The notes under the pieces are model-generated. The model had not been told where the DNA came from, did not search any database, and saw only the letters and a list, made by a program, of their open reading frames with translations. A DNA stretch of 64,000 bases from Pseudomonas sp. FP2335 (GTDB taxonomy: Bacteria; Pseudomonadota; Gammaproteobacteria; Pseudomonadales; Pseudomonadaceae), in assembly GCF_030687535.1 (NCBI RefSeq), contig NZ_CP117437.1, forward strand, positions 1,757,501 to 1,821,500. Reading direction: 5' to 3'. Below, piece after piece: positions 26,561 through 40,363 of this stretch. A program made the position numbers and the translations under genes. Each line of letters opens with the position of its first letter. Within the stretch, counting starts at the first letter, position 1.

Positions 26561-27892
26561 TTATTCGCTATGCCCGCCGATGCGTTGGCCCCAGGCGATG
26601 GCCGTGGCGGTCAACTGTTGTTCATCCATGCGGGTCAATTGCCGGTCGTCGAGCAACTGCTTGCCGGCGACCCAGAGATGTTTCACGCAATCGCGTCCGG
26701 TGGCATATATAAGTTGTGAGACCGGATCGTAGATCGGTTGTTGCGCCAGCCCCGACAGATCGAAGGCGACCATATCCGCCGCCTTGCCAACTTCCAGCGA
26801 GCCAATTTCGCTTTCCAGGCCCATGGCGCGCGCACCATTGAGTGTGGCCATGCGCAAGGCGCGATGGGCATCCAGGGCGGTGGCCGAACCGGCGACGGCC
26901 TTGGCCAGCATCGCGGCGGTGCGGGTTTCGCCCAGCAGGTCGAGGTCATTGTTGCTGGCGGCGCCATCGGTGCCGATCGCCACATTCACCCCAGCCTGCC
27001 ACAGACGCTCCACCGGGCAGAAGCCGCTGGCCAGTTTCAGGTTGGACTCCGGGCAATGGATGACGCTGGTGTTGCTTTCTACCAGCAAAGCCAGGTCGGC
27101 CTCGCTGATTTGGGTCATATGAACGGCCTGGAAGCGCGGGCCCAACAGCCCGAGGCGGGCCAGGCGTGCCAGTGGGCGCTCGCCGGTCTGCTCGACAGCT
27201 TGCTGCACTTCGAAGGCGGTTTCGTGAACGTGCATATGGATTGAAGCATCCAGCTCTTCGGCCATGACCCGGATCTTTTCCAGGTTTTCATCGCTCACGG
27301 TGTACGGTGCGTGGGGGCCGAAGACGATGTTGACGCGGGGGTGATGCTTGAGGTCGCCGAACAGCTCGACGCCCTGGCGAATCGCCTCGTCGGCGCTGCT
27401 GGCGCCGGGAATCGGGAAGTCGAGGATCGGAATTGCAATCTGCGCGCGCATGCCGCTGTTGTGCACGCAGTCGCTGGCCACCTTGGGGTAGAAGTACATG
27501 TCGCTGAAGCAGGTAATGCCGCTCTTGAGCTGCTCGGCGATGGCCAGGTCGGTGCCGTCGCGCACGAACGCTTCGTCGACCCACTTGGCTTCGGCGGGCC
27601 AGATGTGTTTTTCCAGCCAGGTCATCAGCGGCAGGTCGTCGGCCAGGCCGCGAAACAGGCTCATTGCCGCGTGCCCGTGGGCGTTGATCAGGCCAGGGCT
27701 GAGCAGCATGCCCGGCAACTCACGGACCTCGGTGGCCGCCAGTTTCAGCGCCGTCGCCCGTGGGCCGATAAACGCGATGCGCCCGTCGCGGATGCCTAGG
27801 GCGTGGTCCTTGAGCACCACGCCGGCAGGTTCGACAGGCACCAGCCAGGTCGGCAGCAACACCAAGTCGAGCGGGGCGGCAGTGGAGGTCAT
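26561..27892 (-). CDS. mtaD: 5'-methylthioadenosine/S-adenosylhomocysteine deaminase (TRZ/ATZ amidohydrolase)
   Basis: Zn-dependent amidohydrolase of 443 residues, cog0402 type. Metal ligands in [10 protein letters not shown], then [10 protein letters not shown], the HMTQ segment and [13 protein letters not shown] (Asp). In P. aeruginosa the orthologue (PA3170) deaminates 5'-methylthioadenosine to methylthioinosine, the first step of the unusual MTA salvage of pseudomonads, feeding methylthioribose-1-phosphate to MtnA encoded divergently at 28002. ATG 27892. Older annotations call it N-ethylammeline chlorohydrolase. Confidence 0.9.
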   Translation of the reverse strand: MTSTAAPLDLVLLPTWLVPVEPAGVVLKDHALGIRDGRIAFIGPRATALKLAATEVRELPGMLLSPGLINAHGHAAMSLFRGLADDLPLMTWLEKHIWPAEAKWVDEAFVRDGTDLAIAEQLKSGITCFSDMYFYPKVASDCVHNSGMRAQIAIPILDFPIPGASSADEAIRQGVELFGDLKHHPRVNIVFGPHAPYTVSDENLEKIRVMAEELDASIHMHVHETAFEVQQAVEQTGERPLARLARLGLLGPRFQAVHMTQISEADLALLVESNTSVIHCPESNLKLASGFCPVERLWQAGVNVAIGTDGAASNNDLDLLGETRTAAMLAKAVAGSATALDAHRALRMATLNGARAMGLESEIGSLEVGKAADMVAFDLSGLAQQPIYDPVSQLIYATGRDCVKHLWVAGKQLLDDRQLTRMDEQQLTATAIAWGQRIGGHSE

Positions 27893-28001
27893 CGCGGGCT
27901 TCTTCCCAGGCAGCTATAAAAGAAGGCCGAAGTATACCCGAGCGTCCTGGCTGGCGGATCGCTATAATCGGCGGCTTTTGTTCATGAGTGCGGAGTAAGG
28001 G

Positions 28002-29078
28002 ATGCGCGATCGACTGTTGGCTGCGGAGAAAGTGAAGGCCATCGATTGGCGTGATGGCGCGCTGTACCTGCTCGATCAGCGTGCCTTGCCGTCCCGGGAA
28101 AGCTGGGTCGCGTGCTCCACGGTTGAAGCCGTGGCCGCCGCGATCCGTACGATGGTGGTGCGGGGCGCGCCAGCCATTGGTATCAGTGCCGCCTATGGCC
28201 TGGTGCTCGCCGCCCGTAAGCGGATTGCCGAGGGTGGTGACTGGCAGGCCGCCTGGGAAGAAGACTACGCACTTTTAGCCGACGCCCGCCCCACTGCGTC
28301 GAACCTGTTCTGGGCGTTGAAGCGCATGCGTGACCGCCTCGATCGCGTCAAAAAGCACGCCGATCCGCTGGCGATGCTGGAGGCCGAAGCGATTGCGATC
28401 CATGAAAGTGATCGTGAAGCCAACCTGACCATGGCCCAGCTCGGCGTCGAGTTGATTCGCAAGCACCAGGGCAATGCCCAGGCGATCCTCACCCATGGCA
28501 ATGCTGGCGCACTGGCCACCGGCGGCGTCGGCACGGCGCTTGGGGTTATTCGTGCGGCCTTTTTGGAGGGCATGGTCGAGCAGGTTTATGCCAATGAAAC
28601 CCGGCCCTGGCTGCAAGGTTCGCGGCTGACCGCCTGGGAGCTGGCGGGCGAGGGTATCCCGGTGACGGTGAACGCCGACTCGGCCGGTGCGCATATCCTC
28701 AAGACCAAAGGTGTGACCTGGGTCATCGTCGGCGCCGACTGCATTGCCGCCAACGGTGATGTGATCAGCAAGATCGGCACTTACCAGCTGGCTGTATGCG
28801 CGATGCACCACGGCGTGCGTTTCATGGTCGTGGCGCCGAGTTCTACCCTGGACCTGATGATGGCCACTGGCGATGATATTGCCCTGGAAGAGCGCGATGC
28901 CGGTGAGTTGCTCGAAGTCGCCGGCCAGCGCTTCGCGGCGGATGTGGCAGCCTTCAATCCGGTGTTCGACGTGACCCCGGCCGACCTGATCGACGTGATC
29001 GTGACCGAAAAAGGCGTGGTCGAACGGCCGGACGCTGCCAAGCTGGCCAAGTTGATGTGTCGTAAGCGCCTGCATTAA
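28002..29078 (+). CDS. mtnA: methylthioribose-1-phosphate isomerase MtnA
   Basis: Isomerase of 358 residues (eIF-2B alpha/beta/delta-like fold) converting methylthioribose-1-phosphate to methylthioribulose-1-phosphate in methionine salvage. Features: [36 protein letters not shown] with the catalytic Cys position replaced in the usual GNAG context, [17 protein letters not shown], and [18 protein letters not shown] with catalytic C/D. ATG 28002 with AAGGG. A TATAAT hexamer at 27963-27968 gives a plausible -10 element for this gene. Confidence 0.95.
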   Translation: MRDRLLAAEKVKAIDWRDGALYLLDQRALPSRESWVACSTVEAVAAAIRTMVVRGAPAIGISAAYGLVLAARKRIAEGGDWQAAWEEDYALLADARPTASNLFWALKRMRDRLDRVKKHADPLAMLEAEAIAIHESDREANLTMAQLGVELIRKHQGNAQAILTHGNAGALATGGVGTALGVIRAAFLEGMVEQVYANETRPWLQGSRLTAWELAGEGIPVTVNADSAGAHILKTKGVTWVIVGADCIAANGDVISKIGTYQLAVCAMHHGVRFMVVAPSSTLDLMMATGDDIALEERDAGELLEVAGQRFAADVAAFNPVFDVTPADLIDVIVTEKGVVERPDAAKLAKLMCRKRLH

Positions 29079-29381
29079 GCCAATTTGCCCCCGGAAACGG
29101 GCTTGGATCCAGCTCTGAGCCCCTCTCGTCGCCCTCAAGCCTGTCATCCGTCAACTTACTATGCTCCATGCGCATCAGGGGGATAGGTGCGTGGCGGCGA
29201 TTGTGATAACATCCGGCGGTTTCCAAGGCCGCCCCGAGGGGTGGCCTATAACGTGCAGATCCGTGTCATAACTCGTTGATTTGTCGTAAGTCGTTGTCAG
29301 GCACCGTGCCGGCAGCGGCGAGCTTCGTTCGTCCCATATGGATGTGACGAGGTTTCACCCGAAAAAGGAATCAGGCTTCTC
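29079..29381. other. intergenic region before gyrA, 303 bases
   Basis: No coding potential recognised. A short GCCC/GGGC hairpin after mtnA (29089-29104) is too weak to call a terminator with confidence. The gyrA promoter must lie here but I see no clear sigma-70 pair. Confidence 0.6.
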
Positions 29382-32036
<2,655 letters not shown>

Positions 32037-32046
32037 GCGGACACAC

Positions 32047-32080
32047 AGGGGGCGGATGAAGATTCGCCCCCTTGTTGTTT
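32047..32080 (+). terminator. gyrA terminator
   Basis: Stem AGGGGGCG (32047-32054) / CGCCCCCT (32065-32072), 10-base loop, followed by TGTTGTTT. Ten bases after the gyrA stop. Confidence 0.85.
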
Positions 32081-32121
32081 GTCCCTTGTGAAATAACACA
32101 TCCTTTGGCTGGATGCGGTCA

Positions 32122-32208
32122 ATGTGGGAGCTGGCTTGCCTGCGATGGCAGCGCCGCGGTATCACTGCGATACCGAGGTGCCCTTATCGCAGGCAAGCCG
32201 GCTCCCAC
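32122..32208. repeat. REPIN, GTGGGAGCTGGCTTGCCTGCGA variant
   Basis: Inverted pair with arms at 32122-32146 and 32186-32208. The core GGGAGCTGGCTTGCCTGCGAT differs from the GCGGGCTTGCTCGCGA type elsewhere in the window, so two REP subfamilies are present. One mismatch between arms (CTGG/CCGG). Confidence 0.85.
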
Positions 32209-32279
32209 GGGAATTCGCTCCAGAGAAAGGTTGTTGCCGAACATGATTGCAGCCCCACCAGATCAGAGTGAGATTGGAT

Positions 32280-33365
32280 GTGAGCAAGAGAGCCTATAAC
32301 TTCTGTGCCGGTCCCGCGGCGCTTCCTGAAGCAGTCCTGCAGCGTGCGCAGGGTGAACTCCTCGACTGGCATGGAAAAGGCCTCTCTGTGATGGAAATGA
32401 GCCATCGCAGCGATGAGTTCGTATCCATTGCCAACAAGGCCGAGCAGGACCTGCGCGACTTGCTGGACATCCCATCCAATTACAAAGTGCTGTTCCTGCA
32501 AGGTGGCGCCAGCCAGCAGTTCGCCCAGATCCCGCTGAACCTGCTGCCGGAAGACGGCACTGCCGACTATATCGACACCGGTATCTGGGGGCAGAAGGCC
32601 ATTGAAGAGGCCTCCCGTTACGGTCACGTGAATGTGGCGGGCACTGCCAAGCCCTACGATTACTTCGCGATTCCAGGTCAGAACGAATGGAAGCTGTCGA
32701 AGGATGCGGCCTACGTGCACTACGTCGCGAACGAAACCATCGGTGGCCTGGAGTTCGACTGGGTACCGGAAGTGGGCGACGTTCCGCTGGTGTGTGACAT
32801 GTCTTCTGACATTCTTTCGCGCCCGATCGATGTGTCCAAATACGGCATGATCTACGCCGGTGCGCAAAAGAACATCGGCCCGAGCGGCATCCTGGTCAAT
32901 ATCGTCCGCGAAGACCTGCTGGGTCGCGCCCGTTCGCTGTGCCCGACCATGCTCAACTACAAGGTCGCGGCTGATAACGGCTCGATGTACAACACTCCGC
33001 CGGCTTTCGCCTGGTATCTGTCCGGCCTGGTGTTCGAGTGGCTCAAAGAGCAGGGCGGTGTGGCTGCCATGGGCAAGCTGAACGAAGAGAAGCAGCGCAC
33101 CCTGTACGACTTCATCGACGCCAGCGGCCTGTACAGCAACCCGATCAACCGCACTGACCGCTCGTGGATGAACGTGCCGTTCCGTCTGGCTGATGATCGC
33201 CTGGACAAGCCGTTCCTGGCCGGTGCCGACGCGCGTGGCCTGCTGAACCTCAAGGGTCACCGTTCGGTCGGCGGCATGCGCGCCTCCATCTACAACGCCG
33301 TCGACATCCATGCGATCAACGCGCTGGTTGCCTACATGGCAGAGTTCGAAAAGGAACACGGCTAA
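32280..33365 (+). CDS. serC: phosphoserine/phosphohydroxythreonine aminotransferase SerC
   Basis: Class-V PLP aminotransferase of 361 residues that converts 3-phosphohydroxypyruvate to phosphoserine (serine synthesis) and acts in pyridoxal phosphate synthesis. Starts at GTG 32280 giving SKRAYNFCAGPAALP; family length is 360. PLP lysine K197 in IYAGAQKNIGPSG; C-terminal GHRSVGGMRASIYNA. Its last base overlaps the pheA start, so translation is coupled. First gene of serC-pheA-hisC-tyrA/aroA-cmk. Confidence 0.96.
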   Translation: MSKRAYNFCAGPAALPEAVLQRAQGELLDWHGKGLSVMEMSHRSDEFVSIANKAEQDLRDLLDIPSNYKVLFLQGGASQQFAQIPLNLLPEDGTADYIDTGIWGQKAIEEASRYGHVNVAGTAKPYDYFAIPGQNEWKLSKDAAYVHYVANETIGGLEFDWVPEVGDVPLVCDMSSDILSRPIDVSKYGMIYAGAQKNIGPSGILVNIVREDLLGRARSLCPTMLNYKVAADNGSMYNTPPAFAWYLSGLVFEWLKEQGGVAAMGKLNEEKQRTLYDFIDASGLYSNPINRTDRSWMNVPFRLADDRLDKPFLAGADARGLLNLKGHRSVGGMRASIYNAVDIHAINALVAYMAEFEKEHG

Positions 33366-34459
33366 TGTCTGAGCAAGAACTCAAGGCCCTGCGCGTGCGC
33401 ATTGACAGCCTGGACGAGAAAGTCCTGGAGCTGATCAGTGAGCGTGCGCGCTGCGCCCAGGAAGTGGCACGGGTGAAGATGGCGTCCCTGGCTGAAGGCG
33501 AGGTGCCGGTGTTCTATCGTCCCGAGCGTGAGGCCCAGGTGCTCAAGCGCGTGATGGAACGCAATAAAGGCCCCCTGGGCAACGAAGAGATGGCGCGGTT
33601 GTTCCGCGAAATCATGTCTTCGTGCCTGGCTCTGGAGCAGCCGCTGAAAGTGGCTTACCTCGGCCCTGAAGGCACCTTCACCCAGGCGGCAGCCATGAAG
33701 CACTTTGGCCACGCCGTGATCAGCAAGCCGATGGCGGCGATCGATGAAGTGTTCCGCGAAGTGGCGGCGGGGGCGGTGAACTTTGGCGTGGTCCCGGTGG
33801 AAAACTCCACCGAGGGCGCGGTCAACCACACCCTGGACAGCTTCCTTGAGCACGACATGGTGATCTGCGGTGAAGTCGAACTGCGTATCCACCACCACTT
33901 GCTGGTGGGTGAGAACACCAAGACCGACAGCATCAGCCGTATCTATTCCCACGCCCAGTCCCTGGCCCAGTGCCGCAAGTGGCTGGATGCGCACTACCCG
34001 AATGTCGAGCGCGTGGCGGTGTCCAGCAACGCCGAAGCGGCCAAGCGGGTCAAGGGGGAGTGGAACTCGGCGGCGATTGCCGGTGATATGGCTGCGGGCC
34101 TGTACGGCCTGACGCGCCTGGCCGAGAAAATCGAGGATCGCCCGGATAACTCCACGCGTTTCCTGATGATTGGCAGCCAGGAAGTGCCGCCGACTGGCGA
34201 CGACAAGACCTCGATCATCGTTTCCATGAGCAACAAGCCCGGCGCGCTGCATGAACTGCTGGTGCCGTTCCACGACAACGGGATTGACCTGACGCGCATC
34301 GAGACCCGTCCTTCGCGCAGTGGTAAATGGACCTACGTGTTCTTTATCGACTTCATCGGCCATCACCGCGACCCGCTGGTCAAGGGCGTGCTGGAGAAGA
34401 TCAGCCAGGAAGCCGTGGCGCTCAAGGTGCTGGGCTCTTACCCGAAAGCGGTTTTGTGA
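33365..34459 (+). CDS. pheA: bifunctional chorismate mutase/prephenate dehydratase PheA
   Basis: 364 residues. Residues 1-90 are an AroQ-type chorismate mutase (LRVRIDSLDEKVLELI), about 95-275 the prephenate dehydratase (YLGPEGTFTQAA, then PVENSTEGAVNHTLD), and the C-terminal ACT domain (KPGALHELLVPFHDNGIDLTRIE-type with ESRPS-like ETRPSRSGKW) gives phenylalanine feedback inhibition. Ten-base gap to hisC. Confidence 0.96.
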   Translation: MSEQELKALRVRIDSLDEKVLELISERARCAQEVARVKMASLAEGEVPVFYRPEREAQVLKRVMERNKGPLGNEEMARLFREIMSSCLALEQPLKVAYLGPEGTFTQAAAMKHFGHAVISKPMAAIDEVFREVAAGAVNFGVVPVENSTEGAVNHTLDSFLEHDMVICGEVELRIHHHLLVGENTKTDSISRIYSHAQSLAQCRKWLDAHYPNVERVAVSSNAEAAKRVKGEWNSAAIAGDMAAGLYGLTRLAEKIEDRPDNSTRFLMIGSQEVPPTGDDKTSIIVSMSNKPGALHELLVPFHDNGIDLTRIETRPSRSGKWTYVFFIDFIGHHRDPLVKGVLEKISQEAVALKVLGSYPKAVL

Positions 34460-34468
34460 GGCGTTAAC

Positions 34469-35581
34469 ATGAGTGGCAACTTTCTCGCCCTGGCGCAGCC
34501 GGGCGTGCAGCAACTGTCGCCTTACGTTCCGGGCAAGCCTGTGGACGAGTTGGCGCGTGAGTTGAACCTGGACCCGGCAAAGATCGTCAAGCTGGCCAGC
34601 AACGAGAACCCGCTGGGCCCGAGCCCCAAGGTGTTGGCGGCGATTCGTGAAGAGTTGGCCGAGCTGACCCGTTATCCCGATGGCAACGGTTTTGCCCTCA
34701 AGTCGCTGTTGGCAGAGAAGTGCCGGGTCGAGCTGAACCAGGTGACTCTGGGCAACGGTTCCAACGACATCCTTGAGCTGGTCGGCCGTGCTTACCTGGC
34801 GCCGGGCCTCAATGCGGTGTTCAGCGAGCATGCGTTCGCCGTCTACCCTATCGTTACCCAGGCGGTTGGTGCGGATGCGCGGGTGATTCCTGCGAAGGAC
34901 TGGGGCCACGATCTGCCAGCGATGCTGGCGGCCATCGATGCACAGACCCGCGTGGTGTTTATCGCCAACCCGAACAACCCGACCGGGACCTGGTTCGATG
35001 CGCAGGCGTTGGACGATTTCCTGCAGGACGTACCGGAGCATGTGCTCGTCGTGCTGGACGAAGCCTACATCGAGTACGCCGAAGGCAGTGACCTGCCGGA
35101 CGGCCTGGACTTCCTTGCGGCCTACCCGAACCTGCTGGTATCGCGCACGTTCTCCAAGGCCTATGGCCTGGCGTCGCTGCGAGTCGGTTACGGCCTGTCC
35201 ACCGCAGTCGTCGCCGATGTGCTGAACCGTGTTCGCCAGCCGTTCAACGTCAACAGCTTCGCCCTGGCGGCAGCTTGTGCGGCGGTGAAGGATACCGAGT
35301 ACCTGGAAGAAGGTCGTCGTATCAACCAAAGCGGCATGCTGCAATTGCAGGAAGGCTTCCGTGAGTTGGGCCTGGGCTGGATTCCGTCCAAGGGCAACTT
35401 CATCTGTGTCGACCTCGGCCAGGTGGCGGCCCCGGTGTTCCAGGGGCTGCTGCGCGAGGGTGTGATCGTGCGCCCGGTGGCCAATTACGGCATGCCGAAC
35501 CACTTGCGTATCACCATTGGTTTGCCGGCTGAAAATGCCCGCTTCCTGGAGGCGCTGGCCAAGGTTCTGGCTCGTGGTTGA
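34469..35581 (+). CDS. hisC: histidinol-phosphate aminotransferase HisC
   Basis: Class-I/II PLP aminotransferase of 370 residues. Features: KLASNENPLGPSP, NPNNPTGTW, LDEAYIEY, PLP lysine in SRTFSKAYGLASLRVGY, C-terminal RITIG. Makes histidinol phosphate and can also transaminate aromatic keto acids, which fits its place between pheA and tyrA (hisC2 of P. aeruginosa). The stop overlaps possible alternative starts of tyrA/aroA. Confidence 0.94.
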   Translation: MSGNFLALAQPGVQQLSPYVPGKPVDELARELNLDPAKIVKLASNENPLGPSPKVLAAIREELAELTRYPDGNGFALKSLLAEKCRVELNQVTLGNGSNDILELVGRAYLAPGLNAVFSEHAFAVYPIVTQAVGADARVIPAKDWGHDLPAMLAAIDAQTRVVFIANPNNPTGTWFDAQALDDFLQDVPEHVLVVLDEAYIEYAEGSDLPDGLDFLAAYPNLLVSRTFSKAYGLASLRVGYGLSTAVVADVLNRVRQPFNVNSFALAAACAAVKDTEYLEEGRRINQSGMLQLQEGFRELGLGWIPSKGNFICVDLGQVAAPVFQGLLREGVIVRPVANYGMPNHLRITIGLPAENARFLEALAKVLARG

Positions 35582-35609
35582 TGTCACTGCATTGCAACCT
35601 GTCGTGCCT

Positions 35610-37820
35610 ATGATCGGTCGCCTGGTGGTGGTCGGCCTGGGTTTGATCGGCGGCTCCTTTGCCAAGGGCCTGCGTGAAAGTGGGCTGTGTGGCGAAGTGG
35701 TCGGTGTGGACCTGGACCCGCAGTCGCGCAAGTTGGCGGTTGAGTTGGGGGTGGTGGATCGCTGTGAGGCGGACCTGGCGCTCGCGTGCCATGGCGCTGA
35801 TGTGATCCAGCTTGCCGTGCCGATCCTGGCGATGGAGAAGTTGCTGGCTCTGCTGGCGGGGATGGATCTGGGGCAGGCGATTCTGACGGATGTCGGCAGC
35901 GCCAAGGGCAATGTGGTGCGCGCGGCGCAACTGGCCTTTGGCGGCATGCCTGCGCGGTTCGTGCCTGGGCATCCGATTGCCGGTTCCGAGCAGAGTGGGG
36001 TGGAGGCGTCCAATGCGCAGCTGTTCCGCCGCCATAAAGTGATCCTGACGCCATTGGCGCAAACCGATCCGGCTGCGCTGGCCGTAGTGGATGGTCTGTG
36101 GCGCGCGTTGGGGGCGGATGTCGAGCATATGCAGGTCGAGCGTCATGACGAAGTGCTCGCGGCGACCAGCCACTTGCCGCATCTGTTGGCATTTGGCTTG
36201 GTGGATTCCCTGGCCAAGCGCAACGAAAACCTCGAGATTTTCCGTTACGCCGCCGGTGGCTTTCGCGACTTTACGCGGATTGCCGGCAGCGACCCGGTGA
36301 TGTGGCACGACATCTTCCTCGCCAACCGCGAAGCGGTGTTGCGCACGCTGGATACCTTCCGCAGTGATCTCGACGCCCTGCGGGACGCGGTCGATGCAGG
36401 GGATGGTCATCAGTTGCTGGGCGTATTCACCCGTGCGCGGGTGGCACGTGAGCACTTCGGCAAGATTCTGGAGCGCCGGGCTTACGTCGAAACCGCTGTG
36501 AGCACCGATGAGCTGACCTTCGTCGCCAACCCGGGTGGGCGCTTGAGCGGGCGTATTCGCATGCCGGGTGACAAGTCGATCTCTCATCGCTCGATCATGC
36601 TGGGCTCGTTGGCAGATGGCGTGACCGAGGTTGAAGGTTTCCTCGAAGGTGAAGACGCCCTGGCGACCTTGCAGGCGTTTCGCGATATGGGCGTGGTGAT
36701 CGAGGGGCCGCACCATGGGCGCGTGACAATTCACGGCGTGGGCTTGCATGGCTTGAAGCCTGCGCCGGGGCCGATCTACCTGGGGAATTCCGGTACGTCC
36801 ATGCGCTTGCTGTCCGGCTTGTTGACCGCGCAGCGTTTCGACAGCGTGTTGACGGGGGATGCGTCACTGTCCAGGCGCCCGATGAGCCGCGTGGCAGAGC
36901 CGCTGCGAAAAATGGGCGCGGTGATCGAGACTGGGCCTGAGGGGCGTCCGCCGTTGACCATTCGTGGCGGGCAGGTGTTGAAGGGCTTGAGTTACGCGCT
37001 GCCGATGGCCAGTGCCCAGGTCAAGTCCTGCCTGTTGCTGGCTGGGCTGTATGCCGAAGGCAAGACCGCAGTGACCGAGCCTGCGCCGACCCGCGACCAT
37101 ACTGAGCGCATGTTGCGAGGTTTTGGCTACCCGGTGGTGGTGGAGGGTGCTACGGCGTCGGTTGAATCCGGGCGTGCGCTGGTCGCTACCCGTATTGAAG
37201 TGCCAGGGGATATTTCCTCTTCGGCGTTTTTCCTGGTGGCCGCCACGATTGCCGAGGGTTCCGAGCTGGTGCTGGAACATGTCGGTATCAATCCGACGCG
37301 CACTGGGGTAATCGACATCCTGCGGCTGATGGGGGCGGACATCACCCTGGAAAATCCCCGTGAAGTGGGTGGCGAGCCTGTCGCTGATCTGCGTGTGCGC
37401 GCAGCTGTGCTGAAGGGTATCGACATTCCCCAGGCGCTGGTGCCGTTGGCGATCGATGAGTTTCCAGTACTGTTTGTCGCGGCGGCCTGCGCTGAGGGGC
37501 GAACGGTGTTGTGTGGGGCTGAAGAGCTGCGCGTGAAAGAGTCCGATCGTATCCAGGTGATGGCCGATGGTCTGCGGGTGCTGGGGGTCAAGTGTGAACC
37601 GACCTCAGATGGGATTATTATTGACGGTGGGTTGCTGGGTGGTGGTGAAGTCCATGCCCATGGCGATCACCGGATTGCAATGGCGTTCAGCGTGGCCTCC
37701 CTACGGGCGGCAGCGCCGATTCGTATTCGTGACTGTGCCAATGTTGCTACGTCTTTTCCGAACTTTCTTACACTGTGTGCCCAAGTCGGCATCCGTGTTG
37801 CCCAAGAGGCTCAATTGTGA
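35610..37820 (+). CDS. fused prephenate dehydrogenase / EPSP synthase (TyrA-AroA)
   Basis: Fusion protein of 736 residues found in Pseudomonas. Residues 1 to about 290 are the NAD-binding cyclohexadienyl/prephenate dehydrogenase ([28 protein letters not shown]). Residues from about 300 are 5-enolpyruvylshikimate-3-phosphate synthase, with [33 protein letters not shown], and KESDR near the end. The AroA half lacks the usual class I GNAGTA motif and resembles class II. ATG 35610 gives the family length; an in-frame GTG at 35574, overlapping hisC, is a possible earlier start. The stop overlaps the cmk GTG by four bases. Confidence 0.94.
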   Translation: MIGRLVVVGLGLIGGSFAKGLRESGLCGEVVGVDLDPQSRKLAVELGVVDRCEADLALACHGADVIQLAVPILAMEKLLALLAGMDLGQAILTDVGSAKGNVVRAAQLAFGGMPARFVPGHPIAGSEQSGVEASNAQLFRRHKVILTPLAQTDPAALAVVDGLWRALGADVEHMQVERHDEVLAATSHLPHLLAFGLVDSLAKRNENLEIFRYAAGGFRDFTRIAGSDPVMWHDIFLANREAVLRTLDTFRSDLDALRDAVDAGDGHQLLGVFTRARVAREHFGKILERRAYVETAVSTDELTFVANPGGRLSGRIRMPGDKSISHRSIMLGSLADGVTEVEGFLEGEDALATLQAFRDMGVVIEGPHHGRVTIHGVGLHGLKPAPGPIYLGNSGTSMRLLSGLLTAQRFDSVLTGDASLSRRPMSRVAEPLRKMGAVIETGPEGRPPLTIRGGQVLKGLSYALPMASAQVKSCLLLAGLYAEGKTAVTEPAPTRDHTERMLRGFGYPVVVEGATASVESGRALVATRIEVPGDISSSAFFLVAATIAEGSELVLEHVGINPTRTGVIDILRLMGADITLENPREVGGEPVADLRVRAAVLKGIDIPQALVPLAIDEFPVLFVAAACAEGRTVLCGAEELRVKESDRIQVMADGLRVLGVKCEPTSDGIIIDGGLLGGGEVHAHGDHRIAMAFSVASLRAAAPIRIRDCANVATSFPNFLTLCAQVGIRVAQEAQL

Positions 37821-38506
37821 ATATCAAAGCACCGGTGATTACCATCGACGGGCCAAGCGGCTCGGGCAAAGGCACAATCGCCGGCATCCTGGCCAAGCGC
37901 CTGGGCTGGTGCCTGCTGGATTCCGGCGCGCTTTACCGCCTGCTGGCATTTGCTGCGCGCAACCATGGCGTCGATCTGACCAACGAAGAATCCTTGAAAC
38001 TGCTGGCGGCGCATCTTGATGTGCAGTTCGTCGGGGCGACGGAAGGTCATCCGCAGCGCATCATTCTGGAAGGGGATGATGTGACCGATGATTTGCGCAA
38101 CGAGCAAGTCGGCTCGTGGGCCTCCCAGATCGCCGCGCTGCCGGCCGTGCGTGATGCGTTGCTGCAGCGCCAGCGGGCATTTCAAGAGCCGCCGGGCCTG
38201 GTTGCCGATGGTCGTGACATGGGGACGGTGGTGTTTCCCGAGGCGCCCCTGAAGATTTTCCTGACCGCCAGCGCCGAGGAGCGGGCTCGCCGGCGCTACT
38301 TGCAGTTGAAGGGCAAAGTCGATGGTGTTAGTCTGTCGAGTCTGCTAGATGAGATCCGTGCACGCGATGAGCGTGACACCCAGCGTGCGGTAGCCCCGCT
38401 CAAGCCGGCGGCTGACGCCATACAGCTGGATTCCACGGAGTTGTCCATCGAGCAGGTGCTGGAACGCATCTTGAGTGAAATCGCCATTCGCGATATTGCC
38501 GGGTGA
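37817..38506 (+). CDS. cmk: cytidylate kinase
   Basis: CMP/dCMP kinase of 229 residues. P-loop [13 protein letters not shown] at the N-terminus, DSGALYR for nucleotide monophosphate binding, and the [11 protein letters not shown] substrate motif with RARRRY lid. GTG start at 37817, overlapping the aroA stop (GTGA), with AAGAGG upstream. Upstream of rpsA as in most proteobacteria. Confidence 0.96.
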   Translation: MNIKAPVITIDGPSGSGKGTIAGILAKRLGWCLLDSGALYRLLAFAARNHGVDLTNEESLKLLAAHLDVQFVGATEGHPQRIILEGDDVTDDLRNEQVGSWASQIAALPAVRDALLQRQRAFQEPPGLVADGRDMGTVVFPEAPLKIFLTASAEERARRRYLQLKGKVDGVSLSSLLDEIRARDERDTQRAVAPLKPAADAIQLDSTELSIEQVLERILSEIAIRDIAG

Positions 38507-38510
38507 TCAA

Positions 38511-38554
38511 GAAGGCCGCGGGGGACCAGTCATAGTCCTGCGGTGGCTTCTTTT
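38511..38554 (+). terminator. possible imperfect terminator after cmk
   Basis: GAAGGCCGCGGGGGAC / GTCCTGCGGTGGCTTC can pair imperfectly, followed by TTTT. It would attenuate read-through from cmk into rpsA. Confidence 0.4.
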
Positions 38555-38567
38555 AACTGAAATTGAC

Positions 38568-38587
38568 CCACACCGTCTGGGGTGTGG
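38568..38587 (+). promoter_or_regulatory. hairpin in the rpsA leader
   Basis: CCACACC (38568-38574) / GGTGTGG (38581-38587) with a 6-base loop, 40 bases upstream of the rpsA ATG. Leaders of rpsA are folded and used in autogenous control by S1 in E. coli; a similar role is inferred, not shown. Confidence 0.35.
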
Positions 38588-38626
38588 AGATGGGCGTATT
38601 CTTCGCCCTTATCAACAGGAATTAAA

Positions 38627-40315
38627 ATGAGCGAAAGCTTTGCGGAACTCTTTGAAGAAAGCCTAAAAACCCTGAACCTTCAGGCTGGCTCCATCATCAC
38701 CGGTGTTATCGTTGATATCGATTACCAAGCTCGCTGGGTAACCGTTCACGCTGGTCTGAAGTCTGAAGCTCTGATCCCGCTGGAACAGTTCTACAACGAT
38801 GCTGGTGACCTGACTATCAATGTCGGTGACGAAGTTCACGTTGCTCTGGACTCGGTTGAAGACGGTTTCGGTGAAACCAAGCTGTCCCGTGAAAAAGCCA
38901 AGCGCGCTGAATGCTGGATTGTTCTCGAAGCAGCCTTCGCAGCTGAAGAAGTGGTCAAGGGCGTTATCAACGGTAAGGTTAAAGGCGGCTTCACTGTCGA
39001 CGTTAACGGCATCCGTGCGTTCCTGCCAGGTTCTTTGGTCGACGTTCGTCCAGTGCGCGACACCACGCACCTGGAAGGCAAGGAACTCGAATTCAAGGTC
39101 ATCAAGCTCGATCAGAAGCGCAACAACGTTGTCGTTTCCCGTCGCAGCGTCCTGGAAGCAGAGAACTCCGCCGAGCGTGAAGCTCTGCTGGAATCCCTGC
39201 AGGAAGGCCAACAAGTCAAAGGTATCGTCAAGAACCTCACCGATTACGGCGCATTCGTCGATCTGGGTGGCGTCGATGGCCTGCTGCACATTACCGACAT
39301 GGCTTGGAAGCGCATCAAGCATCCATCTGAAATCGTCAACGTTGGCGACGAGATCGATGTGAAGGTTCTGAAATACGATCGCGAACGCAACCGTGTTTCC
39401 CTGGGCCTGAAGCAACTGGGTGAAGATCCATGGGTTGCTATCAAAGCCCGTTACCCAGAAAGCACTCGCGTAACCGCGCGTGTTACCAACCTGACCGACT
39501 ACGGCTGCTTCGCTGAGCTGGAAGAAGGCGTTGAAGGCCTGGTACACGTTTCCGAAATGGACTGGACCAACAAGAACATCCACCCTTCGAAAGTCGTACA
39601 AGTCGGCGACGAAGTGGAAGTTATGGTTCTGGACATCGACGAAGAGCGTCGTCGTATCTCCCTGGGCATCAAGCAGTGCAAATCTAACCCATGGGAAGAT
39701 TTCTCTGGCCAGTTCAACAAGGGCGATAAAATCTCCGGCACCATCAAGTCGATCACCGATTTCGGTATCTTCATTGGTCTGGACGGCGGCATCGACGGCC
39801 TGGTTCACCTGTCCGACATCTCCTGGAACGAAGTTGGCGAAGAAGCTGTTCGTCGTTTCAAGAAGGGCGACGAGCTGGACACCGTTATCCTGTCGGTTGA
39901 CCCAGAGCGCGAGCGTATCTCCCTGGGTATCAAGCAGCTGGAAAGCGACCCGTTCTCTGAATACGTTCAGGACAACGACAAAGGCGCAATCGTTAAAGGC
40001 ATCGTGAAGGAAGTTGACGCTAAAGGCGCCATCATCACTCTGGCCGACGATATCGAAGCAACTCTGAAAGCCTCCGAAATCAGCCGTGACCGCGTTGAAG
40101 ACGCGCGCAACGTTCTGAAAGAAGGCCAGGAAGTAGAAGCCAAGATCATCAGCGTTGATCGCAAGAGCCGTGTAATCCAGCTCTCCATCAAGTCGAAAGA
40201 CGATGCTGAAGAGAAAGAAGCAATCCAGAGCCTGAAATCGGCTCCGGAAGGCGAAGCAGCAGCTGACACCACTATGGCTGCTCTGTTGCGTCAAGCAATG
40301 GCTAAGCAGAACTAA
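38627..40315 (+). CDS. rpsA: 30S ribosomal protein S1
   Basis: 562 residues with six S1 (OB-fold) RNA-binding repeats; the first two contact the ribosome and the rest the mRNA. N-terminal [14 protein letters not shown] is the ribosome-binding helix. Highly biased codon use. ATG 38627 has AGGA upstream; an upstream in-frame start at 38582 is not used in the family. Followed by a strong terminator, so the downstream acetyltransferase gene has its own promoter. Confidence 0.98.
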   Translation: MSESFAELFEESLKTLNLQAGSIITGVIVDIDYQARWVTVHAGLKSEALIPLEQFYNDAGDLTINVGDEVHVALDSVEDGFGETKLSREKAKRAECWIVLEAAFAAEEVVKGVINGKVKGGFTVDVNGIRAFLPGSLVDVRPVRDTTHLEGKELEFKVIKLDQKRNNVVVSRRSVLEAENSAEREALLESLQEGQQVKGIVKNLTDYGAFVDLGGVDGLLHITDMAWKRIKHPSEIVNVGDEIDVKVLKYDRERNRVSLGLKQLGEDPWVAIKARYPESTRVTARVTNLTDYGCFAELEEGVEGLVHVSEMDWTNKNIHPSKVVQVGDEVEVMVLDIDEERRRISLGIKQCKSNPWEDFSGQFNKGDKISGTIKSITDFGIFIGLDGGIDGLVHLSDISWNEVGEEAVRRFKKGDELDTVILSVDPERERISLGIKQLESDPFSEYVQDNDKGAIVKGIVKEVDAKGAIITLADDIEATLKASEISRDRVEDARNVLKEGQEVEAKIISVDRKSRVIQLSIKSKDDAEEKEAIQSLKSAPEGEAAADTTMAALLRQAMAKQN

Positions 40316-40332
40316 GTTCTGTAAGGCTTTAG

Positions 40333-40363
40333 AAAAAGGGCGACTTCGGTCGCCCTTTTTTGT
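40333..40363 (+). terminator. rpsA terminator
   Basis: AAAAAGGGCGAC / TCGCCCTTTTTT with loop TTCGG, ending in a T run; textbook Rho-independent terminator 18 bases after the stop. Confidence 0.95.

Noticed and set aside
33362..36013. 883-codon minus-strand frame opposite pheA-hisC-tyrA
   Set aside because: Antisense shadow covering three well-supported genes.
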